Positions 20,375 through 29,692 of a stretch of 64,000 nt of DNA are shown here, piece by piece. Within the stretch, counting starts at the first letter, position 1. Each line of letters starts with the position of its first letter. The translations under genes and the position numbers were made by a program. Below the pieces are notes generated by a model. That model saw nothing but the letters and a program-made list of their open reading frames with translations, was not told where the DNA came from and did no database searches. Origin of the DNA: Chryseobacterium gleum (GTDB taxonomy: Bacteria > Bacteroidota > Bacteroidia > UBA10329); NCBI GenBank assembly GCA_945903645.1, contig CAMDOM010000011.1, forward strand, positions 1 through 64,000, given 5' to 3'.

Positions 20375-20550
20375 AAGGCAAGGTTTTGTTTTCTAAGAAT
20401 ACCACCACACTAAAGGCAGAAGAAAGATAAAAACAACCCTGTGGTCGAAATACCTATAAAAACCCCAGCTCACGTGAATGTTCCGAAGGACCACTCGTGC
20501 GGAACATAACACGCACAGTCTATGATTGGGCATAAAAATGTTTCCTTTTT

Positions 20551-20586
20551 AAGCCCCGCCCCAACCAAGGCGGGGCTTTCTTTTTT
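20551..20586 (+). terminator. Rho-independent-type terminator, + direction, with no upstream + strand CDS
   Basis: aagccccgcc/ggcggggctt perfect 10-bp stem followed by tcttttttt-like tract; the left side lacks the T-run needed for the minus direction. Confidence 0.7.
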
Positions 20587-20615
20587 CCCGCCCCATTCCC
20601 CGTATTTTTGCCCTC

Positions 20616-21890
20616 ATGCTACTACGCACCTCTTGTTCTCTCGCTTTTGCCGTCCTTTTGGCAGGACCGCTGCGCGCGCAAAACATGGACTATGCTCGCG
20701 AAGTGATGGCTGAATTGTGTAGCGATGAAATGGCCGGAAGAGGCTATGTAGATGATGGCGACAATTCCGCTGCTTTCTACATCGAATCGCAGTTTAAGGC
20801 CATGGAACTGAAATCGTGGGACTATAATTTCTACCAGTCGTTTACTCTTGGAGTCAATACGTTTCCCGATAAAGTTTCCTTGGCATTTGATAACCATCCA
20901 TTGGTTCCTGGACGCGATTTTATTGTAGCTCCCGATGCCCCATCGCTTAAAGGCAGTTTTGCCCTCACCTATCTTCAACAGTTGCCCAAACTGGCGCCCT
21001 CTGGCCGATTGATGGACACTTCGCTGGCATATACTGATGCCCTTGTAGTTCCCGACAGCCTGCTGCGCACCTTACCCGCATCCATGCGCAGCACACTTCT
21101 AAAAGGATTGCGCAAAGCTGGCGCTAAAGTGCTTATTCGGTCTACCGAAAAGAAACTCACTTGGCATGTGAGCACCCACCAAGCCGACCTGCTGGAAGCT
21201 ACCGTGAATGATAGTTTGCTGCGCGATGCACCGCAACAACTGCAACTGAATGTGGAAAGCAAAATGGTGCCGAAACATCGCACGCAAAATGTGTTGGCTT
21301 ATATGCCAGGCACTACCGACACGGACAGCACCATAGTGTTCACTGCGCATTACGACCATTTGGGCAAGATGGGCAAAGAGGCCATATTTCGTGGGGCAAA
21401 CGATAATGCCAGTGGCATTACTATGCTGCTCACTTTAGCCAAACACTTCTCTTTGCCCGAGAATGCTTCAAAGTTTAACATCGCTTTTATCGCTTTTGCT
21501 GGTGAAGAAGTAGGCCTTTTGGGCAGCTCACACTATGTAGAACAGCCTGTGTTTCCGCTAGAGGATATTCGTTTTCTCATCAACTTGGATATTGTAGGCA
21601 CGGGCGAAGAGGGCGTGAAAGTGGTGAATGGTACGGTACATATTCCTGAATTTGACCGATTGCTCGCACTAAATGCCAGCAGCAACTATTTGCCAGCCAT
21701 ACAACCGCGCGGTAAAGCGGCCATATCCGACCATTATCCCTTTTCGGAAAAAGGCGTGCCCTGCTTCTATTTCTACACCCTTGGTGGTTCGCCCGCCTAC
21801 CACGATATAAACGACCGTCCAGAAGGACTTTCGTTGGCTGGATTCGAAGGATTGTTTAAGCTCTTGGTTGACTTTACACACACATTTTGA
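20616..21890 (+). CDS. M28-family metallopeptidase, secreted
   Basis: Signal peptide; VFTAHYDHLGKMG, GANDNASGITMLL, AFAGEEVGLLGSSHYV, ISDHYPF. Confidence 0.85.
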   Translation: MLLRTSCSLAFAVLLAGPLRAQNMDYAREVMAELCSDEMAGRGYVDDGDNSAAFYIESQFKAMELKSWDYNFYQSFTLGVNTFPDKVSLAFDNHPLVPGRDFIVAPDAPSLKGSFALTYLQQLPKLAPSGRLMDTSLAYTDALVVPDSLLRTLPASMRSTLLKGLRKAGAKVLIRSTEKKLTWHVSTHQADLLEATVNDSLLRDAPQQLQLNVESKMVPKHRTQNVLAYMPGTTDTDSTIVFTAHYDHLGKMGKEAIFRGANDNASGITMLLTLAKHFSLPENASKFNIAFIAFAGEEVGLLGSSHYVEQPVFPLEDIRFLINLDIVGTGEEGVKVVNGTVHIPEFDRLLALNASSNYLPAIQPRGKAAISDHYPFSEKGVPCFYFYTLGGSPAYHDINDRPEGLSLAGFEGLFKLLVDFTHTF

Positions 21891-22597
21891 TGGGAACGCT
21901 TTATATGGTGCCCACACCCGTTGGGAATTTGAAGGATATGACCTTTCGAGCTATCGAAGTGCTGCAATCGGTGCAAACCGTGTTGGCCGAGGATACCCGT
22001 GTAACGGGCAATCTGCTTAAGCATTACAGCATTGCTACCAAGTTATTTGCATTGCATCAAAATAACGAACATCGCATGGTGGAGCGCATTGTGGAGCGCT
22101 TAGCGCAAGGCGAAGACATGGCCATGGTGACCGATGCGGGAACTCCCGGCATTTCTGACCCAGGATTTTTGTTGGTTCGAGAGGCTGTGAAAGCAGGAGT
22201 TACCGTAATCACTTTGCCCGGAGCCACTGCCTTTGTGCCAGCATTAGTCAATTCGGGCTTGCCCTGCGATAAGTTCTTTTTCGAAGGATTTCTTCCTCAA
22301 AAGAAAGGACGAGCCACGCGCATTACGGCTATATCCGAGCTTCCGTGCACAGTAGTCCTCTACGAATCGCCCCACAAACTGCTAAAAACACTGGAACAAC
22401 TGAAGGAAGCTTGTGGCTCAGAACGTGGAATTAGCGCATCGCGCGAAATCTCGAAGTTGTATGAAGAAACCGTTCGGGGAACGCTGGCTGAAGTGATTGC
22501 GCACTTCACGCAACATGGTGTGCGAGGCGAGTTTGTGCTGGTTCTTTCAGGTGCAGACGCGATGAATCGCGTCTCTACATCAAACAATGAATCTTGA
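21887..22597 (+). CDS. rsmI: 16S rRNA (cytidine(1402)-2'-O)-methyltransferase
   Basis: LYMVPTPVGNLKDMTFRAIEVL, LAEDTRVTGNLLKHY, VTDAGTPGISDPGFLLVREA, PGATAFVPALVNSGLP. Confidence 0.93.
   Translation: MMGTLYMVPTPVGNLKDMTFRAIEVLQSVQTVLAEDTRVTGNLLKHYSIATKLFALHQNNEHRMVERIVERLAQGEDMAMVTDAGTPGISDPGFLLVREAVKAGVTVITLPGATAFVPALVNSGLPCDKFFFEGFLPQKKGRATRITAISELPCTVVLYESPHKLLKTLEQLKEACGSERGISASREISKLYEETVRGTLAEVIAHFTQHGVRGEFVLVLSGADAMNRVSTSNNES
22551..22578. repeat. REP-like palindrome overlapping the 3' end of rsmI
   Basis: gtgcagacgcgat-ga-atcgcgtctctac: 13-nt arms with about 2 mismatches. Confidence 0.6.
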
Positions 22598-23054
22598 ATC
22601 TGTAGGCATGGAACTCACGGTATTTTCGGATGTGCATTTTATGAAGGAGGCGTTGAAGGAAGCCCAACGCGCCTTCGACCGCGATGAAGTTCCCGTTGGT
22701 GCTGTTATTGTTTGCCAGCAGCGCATAATTGCCCGAACGCACAATCTGACCCAAACCCTAAATGATGTGACAGCCCATGCCGAAATGCAAGCTATTACTT
22801 CAGCAGCAGATTATATTGGAGGCAAATACCTGAAAGATTGCACGCTATACGTTACGCTAGAGCCCTGTGTGATGTGCGCTGGTGCACTGCAATGGGCGCA
22901 AATCACCAAGGTAGTTTTTGGCGCTTGGGACGAAAAACATGGTTGCTCCAAAACAGGCCAATTGTATCATCCTAAAACAGTGGTAACTGGCGGAGTGCTA
23001 GAAACCGAATGCGGTGATTTGCTGCGCGCTTTCTTCCAAAAGAAACGCAAATAG
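22587..23054 (+). CDS. tadA: tRNA-specific adenosine deaminase / nucleoside deaminase
   Basis: AHAEMQAI and LEPCVMCAGAL zinc motifs; likely start MELTVFSDVHFMKEAL at 22608. Confidence 0.88.
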   Translation: MNLESVGMELTVFSDVHFMKEALKEAQRAFDRDEVPVGAVIVCQQRIIARTHNLTQTLNDVTAHAEMQAITSAADYIGGKYLKDCTLYVTLEPCVMCAGALQWAQITKVVFGAWDEKHGCSKTGQLYHPKTVVTGGVLETECGDLLRAFFQKKRK

Positions 23055-23072
23055 CATCTCTTTAACGCAAAA

Positions 23073-23103
23073 AAGCGGGAACACCGCTATGATGTTCCCG
23101 CTT
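23073..23103. terminator. Hairpin terminator between convergent tadA and M16 peptidase genes
   Basis: aagcgggaaca ccgctatga tgttcccgctt: perfect 11-bp stem, located between convergent genes. Confidence 0.75.
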
Positions 23104-23122
23104 CTTCACTAATTGTATTGCA

Positions 23123-25990
23123 TTACTTTTTCTCTTCCTCTGTTGGAAGGCTGCGCACTTCTATTTCGTACGGTAGCTTGGACAATCCTTCGAGTATAGT
23201 GGCTTTATCGCCCACAACAACAATTGCCATCTTTCGCATATCCACATACTTTCTGGCCAAAGCGTCTATTTCTTGCTTGGTAATGGCATCCAACACTGCT
23301 GTTTGCTTTTTGGTATAATCGCTATCTAATCCGTAGGCCAAAATGCGATTGAGGAATCCTGTTTTTTGGTAGCCTGCCTCGTATTTCAATGCATCCTGCT
23401 GCCCTATAGATTTCTTGGTAAACTGCAATTCTTCTTCGGTGATGCCAGAAGTTGCATATTTCTCAAACTCTTTTACAAACTCTACCAAAGCACTGTCCGT
23501 AGCTTCTTTTTTCACTCCTGCTTGTGCGCCAAATGGCCCAGCATGCTTGGTACCGTTGAAATAACTGAATGCTCCGTAGGTCCATCCTTTGTCTTCTCTC
23601 AAATTCAAGTTTACACGGCTGTTGAATGCTCCACCCAACGGGAAATTCATAAGGTTGGCTTTGTAGTATTCGCCTGTAGCATCGTATGGAAGTGCGAGAT
23701 AGCCCATGCGTATTTCGCTTTGTGCAGCACCGGGCTTATCCAATAGATATATCTTGGTTTTTTTAAGAGATGACTTCGCAACCACTGGCTCTGTTGGTGC
23801 TTTCACCACACGTTTTTCCCATTTCTTCAAAAACTCCAATTTGGCAAGAATAGCATCCCTCTCTATATCGCCTACAATTACCATGTTGGTAATGTTGGGG
23901 GCAAATTGATTTTCGTAGTAAAACTGGATATCCTCCAAACTTACATTGTTTAATGTGGTAGTAGTGCCAATGGTAGGAACGGCCATCACGTGGTCGGTTC
24001 CATAAAGCACTTCGTTAAATAAGTTATTGGCCAACGTGGTAGGCACGTTCACTTGATTGGCAATGTCTTCTAACTGTTCAAACTTCTTGCGTTCAAATTC
24101 TTCTTTGCTAAACACGGGGCGAAAGAGCACTTCTTCCAACAACTTCAAAGTTTTATCCAAGTTCTTCGTAAGCGAACTCATGTTCACTACCACTTCTTCG
24201 GATGCTGCATAAACTCCAATAGAGCTACCCAGTTTTTCCAATTCGCTACCCAACTGTTCTGGCGTGAAGTTTTTGGTGGTTTCGGCCATGAGCGAAGCAA
24301 ACAAATTGGCAATCCCCGCTTTAGATGGGTCGCAATAGCGATGGCCTGCTTTTACAGAAAAACGTAGGAATACCTCTGGAATCTCATCGTTTTTGGTGCC
24401 AATAATGGACAATCCATTATCGAAGTTTGCTTTCCAAAAATTCGGGATTTCGATGATGGGATTGGGTCCTGAAGCTGGACGTTTGCTACGGTCGAAACCA
24501 TCTTCCTTAGCTGTAGGCTGCTTATTTACTAGACCTTCGTATTGCGAAAGATTTGGTTTTAGGCTCGTGTCGCGCTTGTACACGAAGTTGTCGGGTTTGG
24601 CAACCAACTCAGGTTTTCCTTTGGGATAAACACTTAGAATTACAGCTGGTTTGTTTTTGATGTAAGTGTTGTATACGCGGATGATGTCTTTTTCGGTCAC
24701 ATCCATGTAGCGTTTCATATCGGCAGCGAGGTTGTTTGGAGTGCCTAACATAAAGTTGTTTTGCGCCAACTGACTGGCTTTTCCACTAACGGTTTCGAGG
24801 CTGCTTATTACTCCGCTTTCATACGAAGCTTTGTAGCGCTCTAAGGCTTCGGGGCTCACTCCAGTTGTTTCGAATTCGAGCAAAGTGGCGCGAATCATTG
24901 CTTCTATCTCTGCCAAGTTTTTGCCGGGATAAGGCAACACTGTCATAGAGAAATAGCCACCCAATTCTTGACATGGATTGGAAACATTGGCTTGAATGGC
25001 CACCTGCGACTTTTCGAAATTCTTGTAGAAAAGCGAGTTTTTGCTTCCTCCCAAAATATCTGCTAGCACATCCAAGGGAGCTTCATCCGGATGGTAGTTG
25101 GGCACCGAAGGGAAGGTCATCATCAACAATGGGAAACGAATGTTGTCCTCGTAGGAAATGTAGCGGTCGGCATCCAACTTCACTTCCATTGGTTTTTCCT
25201 TTTCCACCTTCGCTCCGCGTGGAATGGTGCCAAAGTATTTCTTCACCAAAGCAATTACTTGCTCGGGTTTCACATCGCCCGCCACAGTGAGCGAGGCATT
25301 GTTTGGACCATACCACCGCATGAAAAATTTCTGCAAATCTTTCACGCTCACGCGGTCCAAATCTTCCAAATATCCAATGGTAGGCCAGTGATAGGGATGA
25401 TTTTGCGGGTAGAGGGCTTGTGCAGTTTTTTCGCGTACCAAGCCATACGGACGGTTGTCATAGTTTTGGCCGCGTTCGTTTTTCACGGTGGCGCGTTGCA
25501 CTTCAAATTTTTCTTGCGTAACAGCATTGAGGAAAAACCCCATGCGATCGGCTTCTAGCCAAAGGGCTGTTTCAAGCTGATTGCTGGGCAGGGTTTCGAA
25601 ATAGTTGGTGCGGTCGGCATTAGTGGTTCCGTTTAGATTGCCTCCTGCTTCCGATACCATTTTGAAATGTTGCTCATCGGCCACGTTGTCTGACCCTTGA
25701 AACATCATGTGTTCAAAAAAGTGGGCAAACCCCGAGCGCATAGGCTCCTCGCGGGCCGAACCCACATGGTAGGTCACATCCACATGCACAATTGGGTCGG
25801 AGTGGTCTTCGTGAATAATGAGAGTTAAGCCATTTTCTAACTCATATTTCTGGTAGGGAATAACGAGCTCGTCACCTTTTTTGCCTGTAGATTCGATGAG
25901 CCTTATGCCAGAAGAAATGGTAGCAACATTTGTTTGGGCACTGGCAGAAAGGGTAAGCGCCAAGAGGCCGAGGGTAAGCGTTTTGTTCAT
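23123..25990 (-). CDS. M16-family zinc peptidase (two M16 units)
   Basis: HVGSAREEPMRSGFAHFFEHMMFQGSDNV (HxxEH); C-terminal second M16-like half; signal peptide. Confidence 0.92.
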   Translation of the reverse strand: MNKTLTLGLLALTLSASAQTNVATISSGIRLIESTGKKGDELVIPYQKYELENGLTLIIHEDHSDPIVHVDVTYHVGSAREEPMRSGFAHFFEHMMFQGSDNVADEQHFKMVSEAGGNLNGTTNADRTNYFETLPSNQLETALWLEADRMGFFLNAVTQEKFEVQRATVKNERGQNYDNRPYGLVREKTAQALYPQNHPYHWPTIGYLEDLDRVSVKDLQKFFMRWYGPNNASLTVAGDVKPEQVIALVKKYFGTIPRGAKVEKEKPMEVKLDADRYISYEDNIRFPLLMMTFPSVPNYHPDEAPLDVLADILGGSKNSLFYKNFEKSQVAIQANVSNPCQELGGYFSMTVLPYPGKNLAEIEAMIRATLLEFETTGVSPEALERYKASYESGVISSLETVSGKASQLAQNNFMLGTPNNLAADMKRYMDVTEKDIIRVYNTYIKNKPAVILSVYPKGKPELVAKPDNFVYKRDTSLKPNLSQYEGLVNKQPTAKEDGFDRSKRPASGPNPIIEIPNFWKANFDNGLSIIGTKNDEIPEVFLRFSVKAGHRYCDPSKAGIANLFASLMAETTKNFTPEQLGSELEKLGSSIGVYAASEEVVVNMSSLTKNLDKTLKLLEEVLFRPVFSKEEFERKKFEQLEDIANQVNVPTTLANNLFNEVLYGTDHVMAVPTIGTTTTLNNVSLEDIQFYYENQFAPNITNMVIVGDIERDAILAKLEFLKKWEKRVVKAPTEPVVAKSSLKKTKIYLLDKPGAAQSEIRMGYLALPYDATGEYYKANLMNFPLGGAFNSRVNLNLREDKGWTYGAFSYFNGTKHAGPFGAQAGVKKEATDSALVEFVKEFEKYATSGITEEELQFTKKSIGQQDALKYEAGYQKTGFLNRILAYGLDSDYTKKQTAVLDAITKQEIDALARKYVDMRKMAIVVVGDKATILEGLSKLPYEIEVRSLPTEEEKK

Positions 25991-26202
25991 GTGGTTTGCG
26001 TTTGGGGGTCAAATATAGGGCGCAGGACACGGGTATGGATTACGAATTGTGTTAAACTGAGACAGAACCTGTCCACTGGGCTTTTTGGTGATGGAACAAC
26101 TAATTTCTTTCATCGACTGACAAAATTGATCAGACTTGTAAACCATTTACCTCCATACAGTTAAGAAAACGGTTTTATCAGCTAAAATTCTCTATGTTCC
26201 TT

Positions 26203-26232
26203 TTTGCTGGTTAACCTTTTTCTATAAATTTG
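26203..26232 (+). promoter_or_regulatory. Bacteroidota-type promoter (TTTG-N18-TAAATTTG)
   Basis: TTTG at 26203-26206, 18-nt spacer, TAAATTTG at 26225-26232; matches consensus TTTG/TTG-N17-19-TAnnTTTG. Confidence 0.6.
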
Positions 26233-26325
26233 TCCCTATTGAAAGAAATAAACCCGTAAGAAGTAATTGCTCTTTGATTGTAAAAACGAGTATTCCCAAT
26301 TAACAACCTTAAAAACAAAAAAACG

Positions 26326-26865
26326 ATGAAAAAACTAATTTTCCTTTTAATGATGATGCCATTTGGGGTGTTGAACGCTCAAAATCTAGTACCCGAATTC
26401 AAAAATCAACCAGCTGCAATAGATGGAGATAAAATGGTGAAACTTGAAAAAGTAAGTGCAGAAGTGAAACAAAAAATAAATGGCATGGGATATGGCGGAA
26501 CTTCTCAAAATATTCAAATAGACTTACCGTCCTCTCCCGTTCGTTTATCTAGCAATCCTGAATTTTTGCTCAAAGTTGATTCTGATACAGATCCTGAAAC
26601 AGTGTTCTATTTGGCTATCTGTTTGAAAGCGAAAAAAGTTCGTTCTGTGGAAGTTGCCAAAACTTCAGCTTTTGCTGCCTATGGAGCTACTGGGAAGTCG
26701 GCAAAAAGGTTTCACGTAGAGTTGACTTATGAAAAAGTGGGGGATGGAGTATACAAGATTAAAGTGAACGAAGCATTGAAAGCTGGCGAAGAATATGCCT
26801 TTGTTATGAAAAGTTCTGGAGCTTCTGGTCAAATTTCGAATGTGTTTTGCTTCGGGGTTAATTAG
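26326..26865 (+). CDS. Hypothetical small secreted protein
   Basis: MKKLIFLLMMMPFGVLNAQ signal peptide; canonical upstream promoter; no family recognised. Confidence 0.65.
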   Translation: MKKLIFLLMMMPFGVLNAQNLVPEFKNQPAAIDGDKMVKLEKVSAEVKQKINGMGYGGTSQNIQIDLPSSPVRLSSNPEFLLKVDSDTDPETVFYLAICLKAKKVRSVEVAKTSAFAAYGATGKSAKRFHVELTYEKVGDGVYKIKVNEALKAGEEYAFVMKSSGASGQISNVFCFGVN

Positions 26866-27244
26866 TATTCGGGGTTAAAAAAAGATTGATATTACTACTA
26901 AAGTTCACCACATAGTTGTAGACTAATCTTTCATTAGTGTCTAGTCACTTGACCTGTTGATTGAGACCAATCAAGAACTTCAGATTGAACACCTTCATTT
27001 TTTGGATTGGTAATCTTGGGGCATTGCAACGCTGTCCTTTTCTCGCATTGATAGTGGTTTTCTAAAGGAATGCGCTCTTAAGTAGCCATCATTACATCTG
27101 CAAGTTTTATTGTTCAAGTTGTTTTCCTAGTCGTTAGGGTCACTTTGATTGCCTTCATTCCGGCATACGCGCCCATCAATCTAGTTACGCGATAGTGCGT
27201 AAAGTGACCTTGTCCCTACTTTTGACATTTCAACATAGCCTCGA

Positions 27245-28267
27245 TTGAACCAGAACCTCGACCCTACTCAAGAAAACCAACTTCCCATTGATAGGGAAAC
27301 AGAACGCGCGCTTCGTCCGTCCGGATTTAAGGATTTCAGCGGGCAAGATAAGGTGGTGGAAAACCTTCGCGTGTTTGTTGAAGCTGCCAAACTGCGGGGC
27401 GAAGCTTTAGACCATGTTCTGCTACACGGGCCTCCGGGATTGGGAAAAACCACATTGGCCAATATTATTGCCAACGATTTGGGGGTGAGTTTGAAGCTAA
27501 CATCAGGCCCTGTATTGGATAAGCCAGGCGACCTTGCTGGTTTGCTTACAAACTTAGAGCCGAACGATGTGCTGTTTATTGATGAAATACACCGCTTAAG
27601 CCCTATTGTGGAAGAGTATCTCTATTCTGCTATGGAGGATTATCGCATTGACATTATGATTGAATCGGGACCAAATGCGCGCTCGGTTCAAATTCAGCTT
27701 AACCCATTCACATTGGTTGGTGCCACCACCCGTTCGGGTTTGCTTACCTCACCACTTCGAGCGCGATTTGGTATTACTTCCAGATTGGAATACTATGATG
27801 CAGCAGTGCTTACGGGCATTGTGACGCGGTCTGCGGGTATTTTGGGTGTAGAAATTCATGTCAATGCCGCAGAAGAAATTGCCCGCAGAAGCAGAGGAAC
27901 TCCTCGAATAGCCAATGCCTTGCTTCGCAGAGTGCGCGATTTTGCCCAAATAAAAGGCAACGGTATAATTGACCGCGATATTTCGCAATTCGCTTTGACG
28001 GCATTGAATGTGGACAAGCACGGATTAGACGAAATGGACAACCGTATTCTCACCACCATTATTGACAAATTTAAAGGTGGTCCGGTGGGTTTAACCACCA
28101 TTGCTACAGCTGTAGGCGAAGAAGGTGGAACAATAGAAGAGGTGTACGAACCTTTTCTAATTATGGAAGGCTACTTGGCCAGAACTCCTCGCGGACGGCA
28201 AGTGACTGAAAAAGCATACAAGCATTTGGGTAGAATTCGCCCGGCTGATGAAGGAACGTTGTTCTGA
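27245..28267 (+). CDS. ruvB: Holliday junction DNA helicase RuvB
   Basis: [74 protein letters not shown] start. Confidence 0.95.
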   Translation: MNQNLDPTQENQLPIDRETERALRPSGFKDFSGQDKVVENLRVFVEAAKLRGEALDHVLLHGPPGLGKTTLANIIANDLGVSLKLTSGPVLDKPGDLAGLLTNLEPNDVLFIDEIHRLSPIVEEYLYSAMEDYRIDIMIESGPNARSVQIQLNPFTLVGATTRSGLLTSPLRARFGITSRLEYYDAAVLTGIVTRSAGILGVEIHVNAAEEIARRSRGTPRIANALLRRVRDFAQIKGNGIIDRDISQFALTALNVDKHGLDEMDNRILTTIIDKFKGGPVGLTTIATAVGEEGGTIEEVYEPFLIMEGYLARTPRGRQVTEKAYKHLGRIRPADEGTLF

Positions 28268-28288
28268 TGGTTTTCTCACAGAAATTTG

Positions 28289-28319
28289 TTTCTCGCAAAG
28301 GCGCTAATACGCAAAGAAA
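28289..28319 (+). repeat. Left arm of 31-bp inverted repeat flanking the GxxExxY ORF
   Basis: tttctcgcaaaggcgctaatacgcaaagaaa; its reverse complement matches 28726-28756 at 29/31 positions. Confidence 0.85.
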
Positions 28320-28349
28320 AGATTCTTTCGGAAAGTAACTAAACTTCAA

Positions 28350-28711
28350 ATGACCGAGAATGAATTAGCAAGCATAGTGGTTGATTGTTGCTTCCAGGTC
28401 CGGGACTATTCGAGTCGGTTTACGAAGAAGTATTAAGTTATGAATTAGCCAAGCGAGGACTTGTTGTAAAACGTCAAATTGAGGTCCCTGTGCAATGGGA
28501 TGATATTTATATTGGCATTGGGTTTCGAGCGGATATTATAGTTGAATCAAAGCTTATTATTGAACTGAAATCAGTAGAACATGTACTTCCTGTGCACCAA
28601 AAACAACTTCTAACCTACCTTAAATTGACGGGTTTGAAGTTGGGGTTACTTATCAACTTCAATGAATCACTCATTAAAAATGGAATCCAACGTATTGTAA
28701 ATGGCCTCTGA
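28350..28711 (+). pseudogene. GxxExxY (PD-(D/E)XK nuclease-like) protein gene with apparent frameshift near the N-terminus
   Basis: ATG at 28350 gives MTENELASIVVDCCFQV then leaves frame; the conserved GPGLFESVYEEVLSYELAKRG...FRADIIVESKLIIELKSVEHVLPVHQKQLLTYLKLTGLKLGLLINF continues in another frame (28385-28711). Confidence 0.7.
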
Positions 28712-28725
28712 AAATTTACTACTGG

Positions 28726-28756
28726 TTTCTTTGCGTCTTAGCGCCTTTGCGTGAAA
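28726..28756 (+). repeat. Right arm of 31-bp inverted repeat flanking the GxxExxY ORF
   Basis: tttctttgcgtcttagcgcctttgcgtgaaa; reverse complement of the left arm with 2 mismatches. Confidence 0.85.
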
Positions 28757-29689
28757 AATTTTCCTTGCGTGAAAAATTCTAAGCGAATCAAACAAGAAGC
28801 CCAGCGCCTTGGTTTTTTGGCCTGTGGAATTTCTAAAGCTGAATTTCTGGAAGAACAGGCTCCGCGATTGGAACATTGGCTCAACCAAAATTACAACGGT
28901 GAAATGGCCTACATGGCCAATCACTTTGATTTACGTCTCGACCCTAGAAAACTAGTGGATGGAGCAAAAAGTGTGGTCACAGTTCTGCTCAACTACTTTC
29001 CCGAACAGACGCAGCGTGACCTATTGGCTCCCAAAATTTCGAAATACGCTTACGGCCAAGATTACCATCATGTCATAAAAGACAAGCTTCGGCAACTGAC
29101 GGATTTCATTCAAGAAGAAATTGGCGAGGTAAACGGGCGCGCTTTTGTAGATAGTGCTCCTGTAATGGACAAAGCTTGGGCCGTGCGTTCGGGTTTGGGT
29201 TGGATGGGTAAACACTCCAATATAATTCGCCCAAAAGAAGGTTCGTTCTTTTTTATTGGGGAATTGATACTCGATATTGAATTGGAGCCTGACGCACCGA
29301 TGCAAGATCATTGCGGCAGTTGCACCCGATGCATAGATGCTTGCCCCACCGAAGCTATTATTCAGCCTTATGTGGTAGATGGATCAAAGTGTATTTCATA
29401 TTTCACCATCGAACTAAAGGACAGCATTCCCCTTGCCATGAAGGGGAAGTTTGATAATTGGGCCTTTGGTTGCGATGTATGCCAAGATGTCTGCCCTTGG
29501 AATCGGTTTGCAAAGCCCCATACCGAACCCAATTTCAACCCACATCCCAACATGCTTGACATGTCTGCTCGCGATTGGCACGAACTAACTGAAGAAGTTT
29601 TTATGAAGGTTTTTCAAAAATCTGCGGTGAAAAGAGCCAAATTTTCTGGCCTTCAAAGAAACCTCGCTTTTCTTCGTCCGACCGAATAG
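28751..29689 (+). CDS. queG: Epoxyqueuosine reductase
   Basis: [18 protein letters not shown] and [13 protein letters not shown] Fe-S motifs; likely start GTG at 28769 rather than 28751. Confidence 0.9.
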   Translation: MKNFPCVKNSKRIKQEAQRLGFLACGISKAEFLEEQAPRLEHWLNQNYNGEMAYMANHFDLRLDPRKLVDGAKSVVTVLLNYFPEQTQRDLLAPKISKYAYGQDYHHVIKDKLRQLTDFIQEEIGEVNGRAFVDSAPVMDKAWAVRSGLGWMGKHSNIIRPKEGSFFFIGELILDIELEPDAPMQDHCGSCTRCIDACPTEAIIQPYVVDGSKCISYFTIELKDSIPLAMKGKFDNWAFGCDVCQDVCPWNRFAKPHTEPNFNPHPNMLDMSARDWHELTEEVFMKVFQKSAVKRAKFSGLQRNLAFLRPTE

Positions 29690-29692
29690 CTA

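Noticed and set aside
20470-20477. TCACGTGA core as a third parS site
   Set aside because: Flanks (agc...atg) do not extend the palindrome to the TGTT/AACA arms, unlike the two sites around mnmG.
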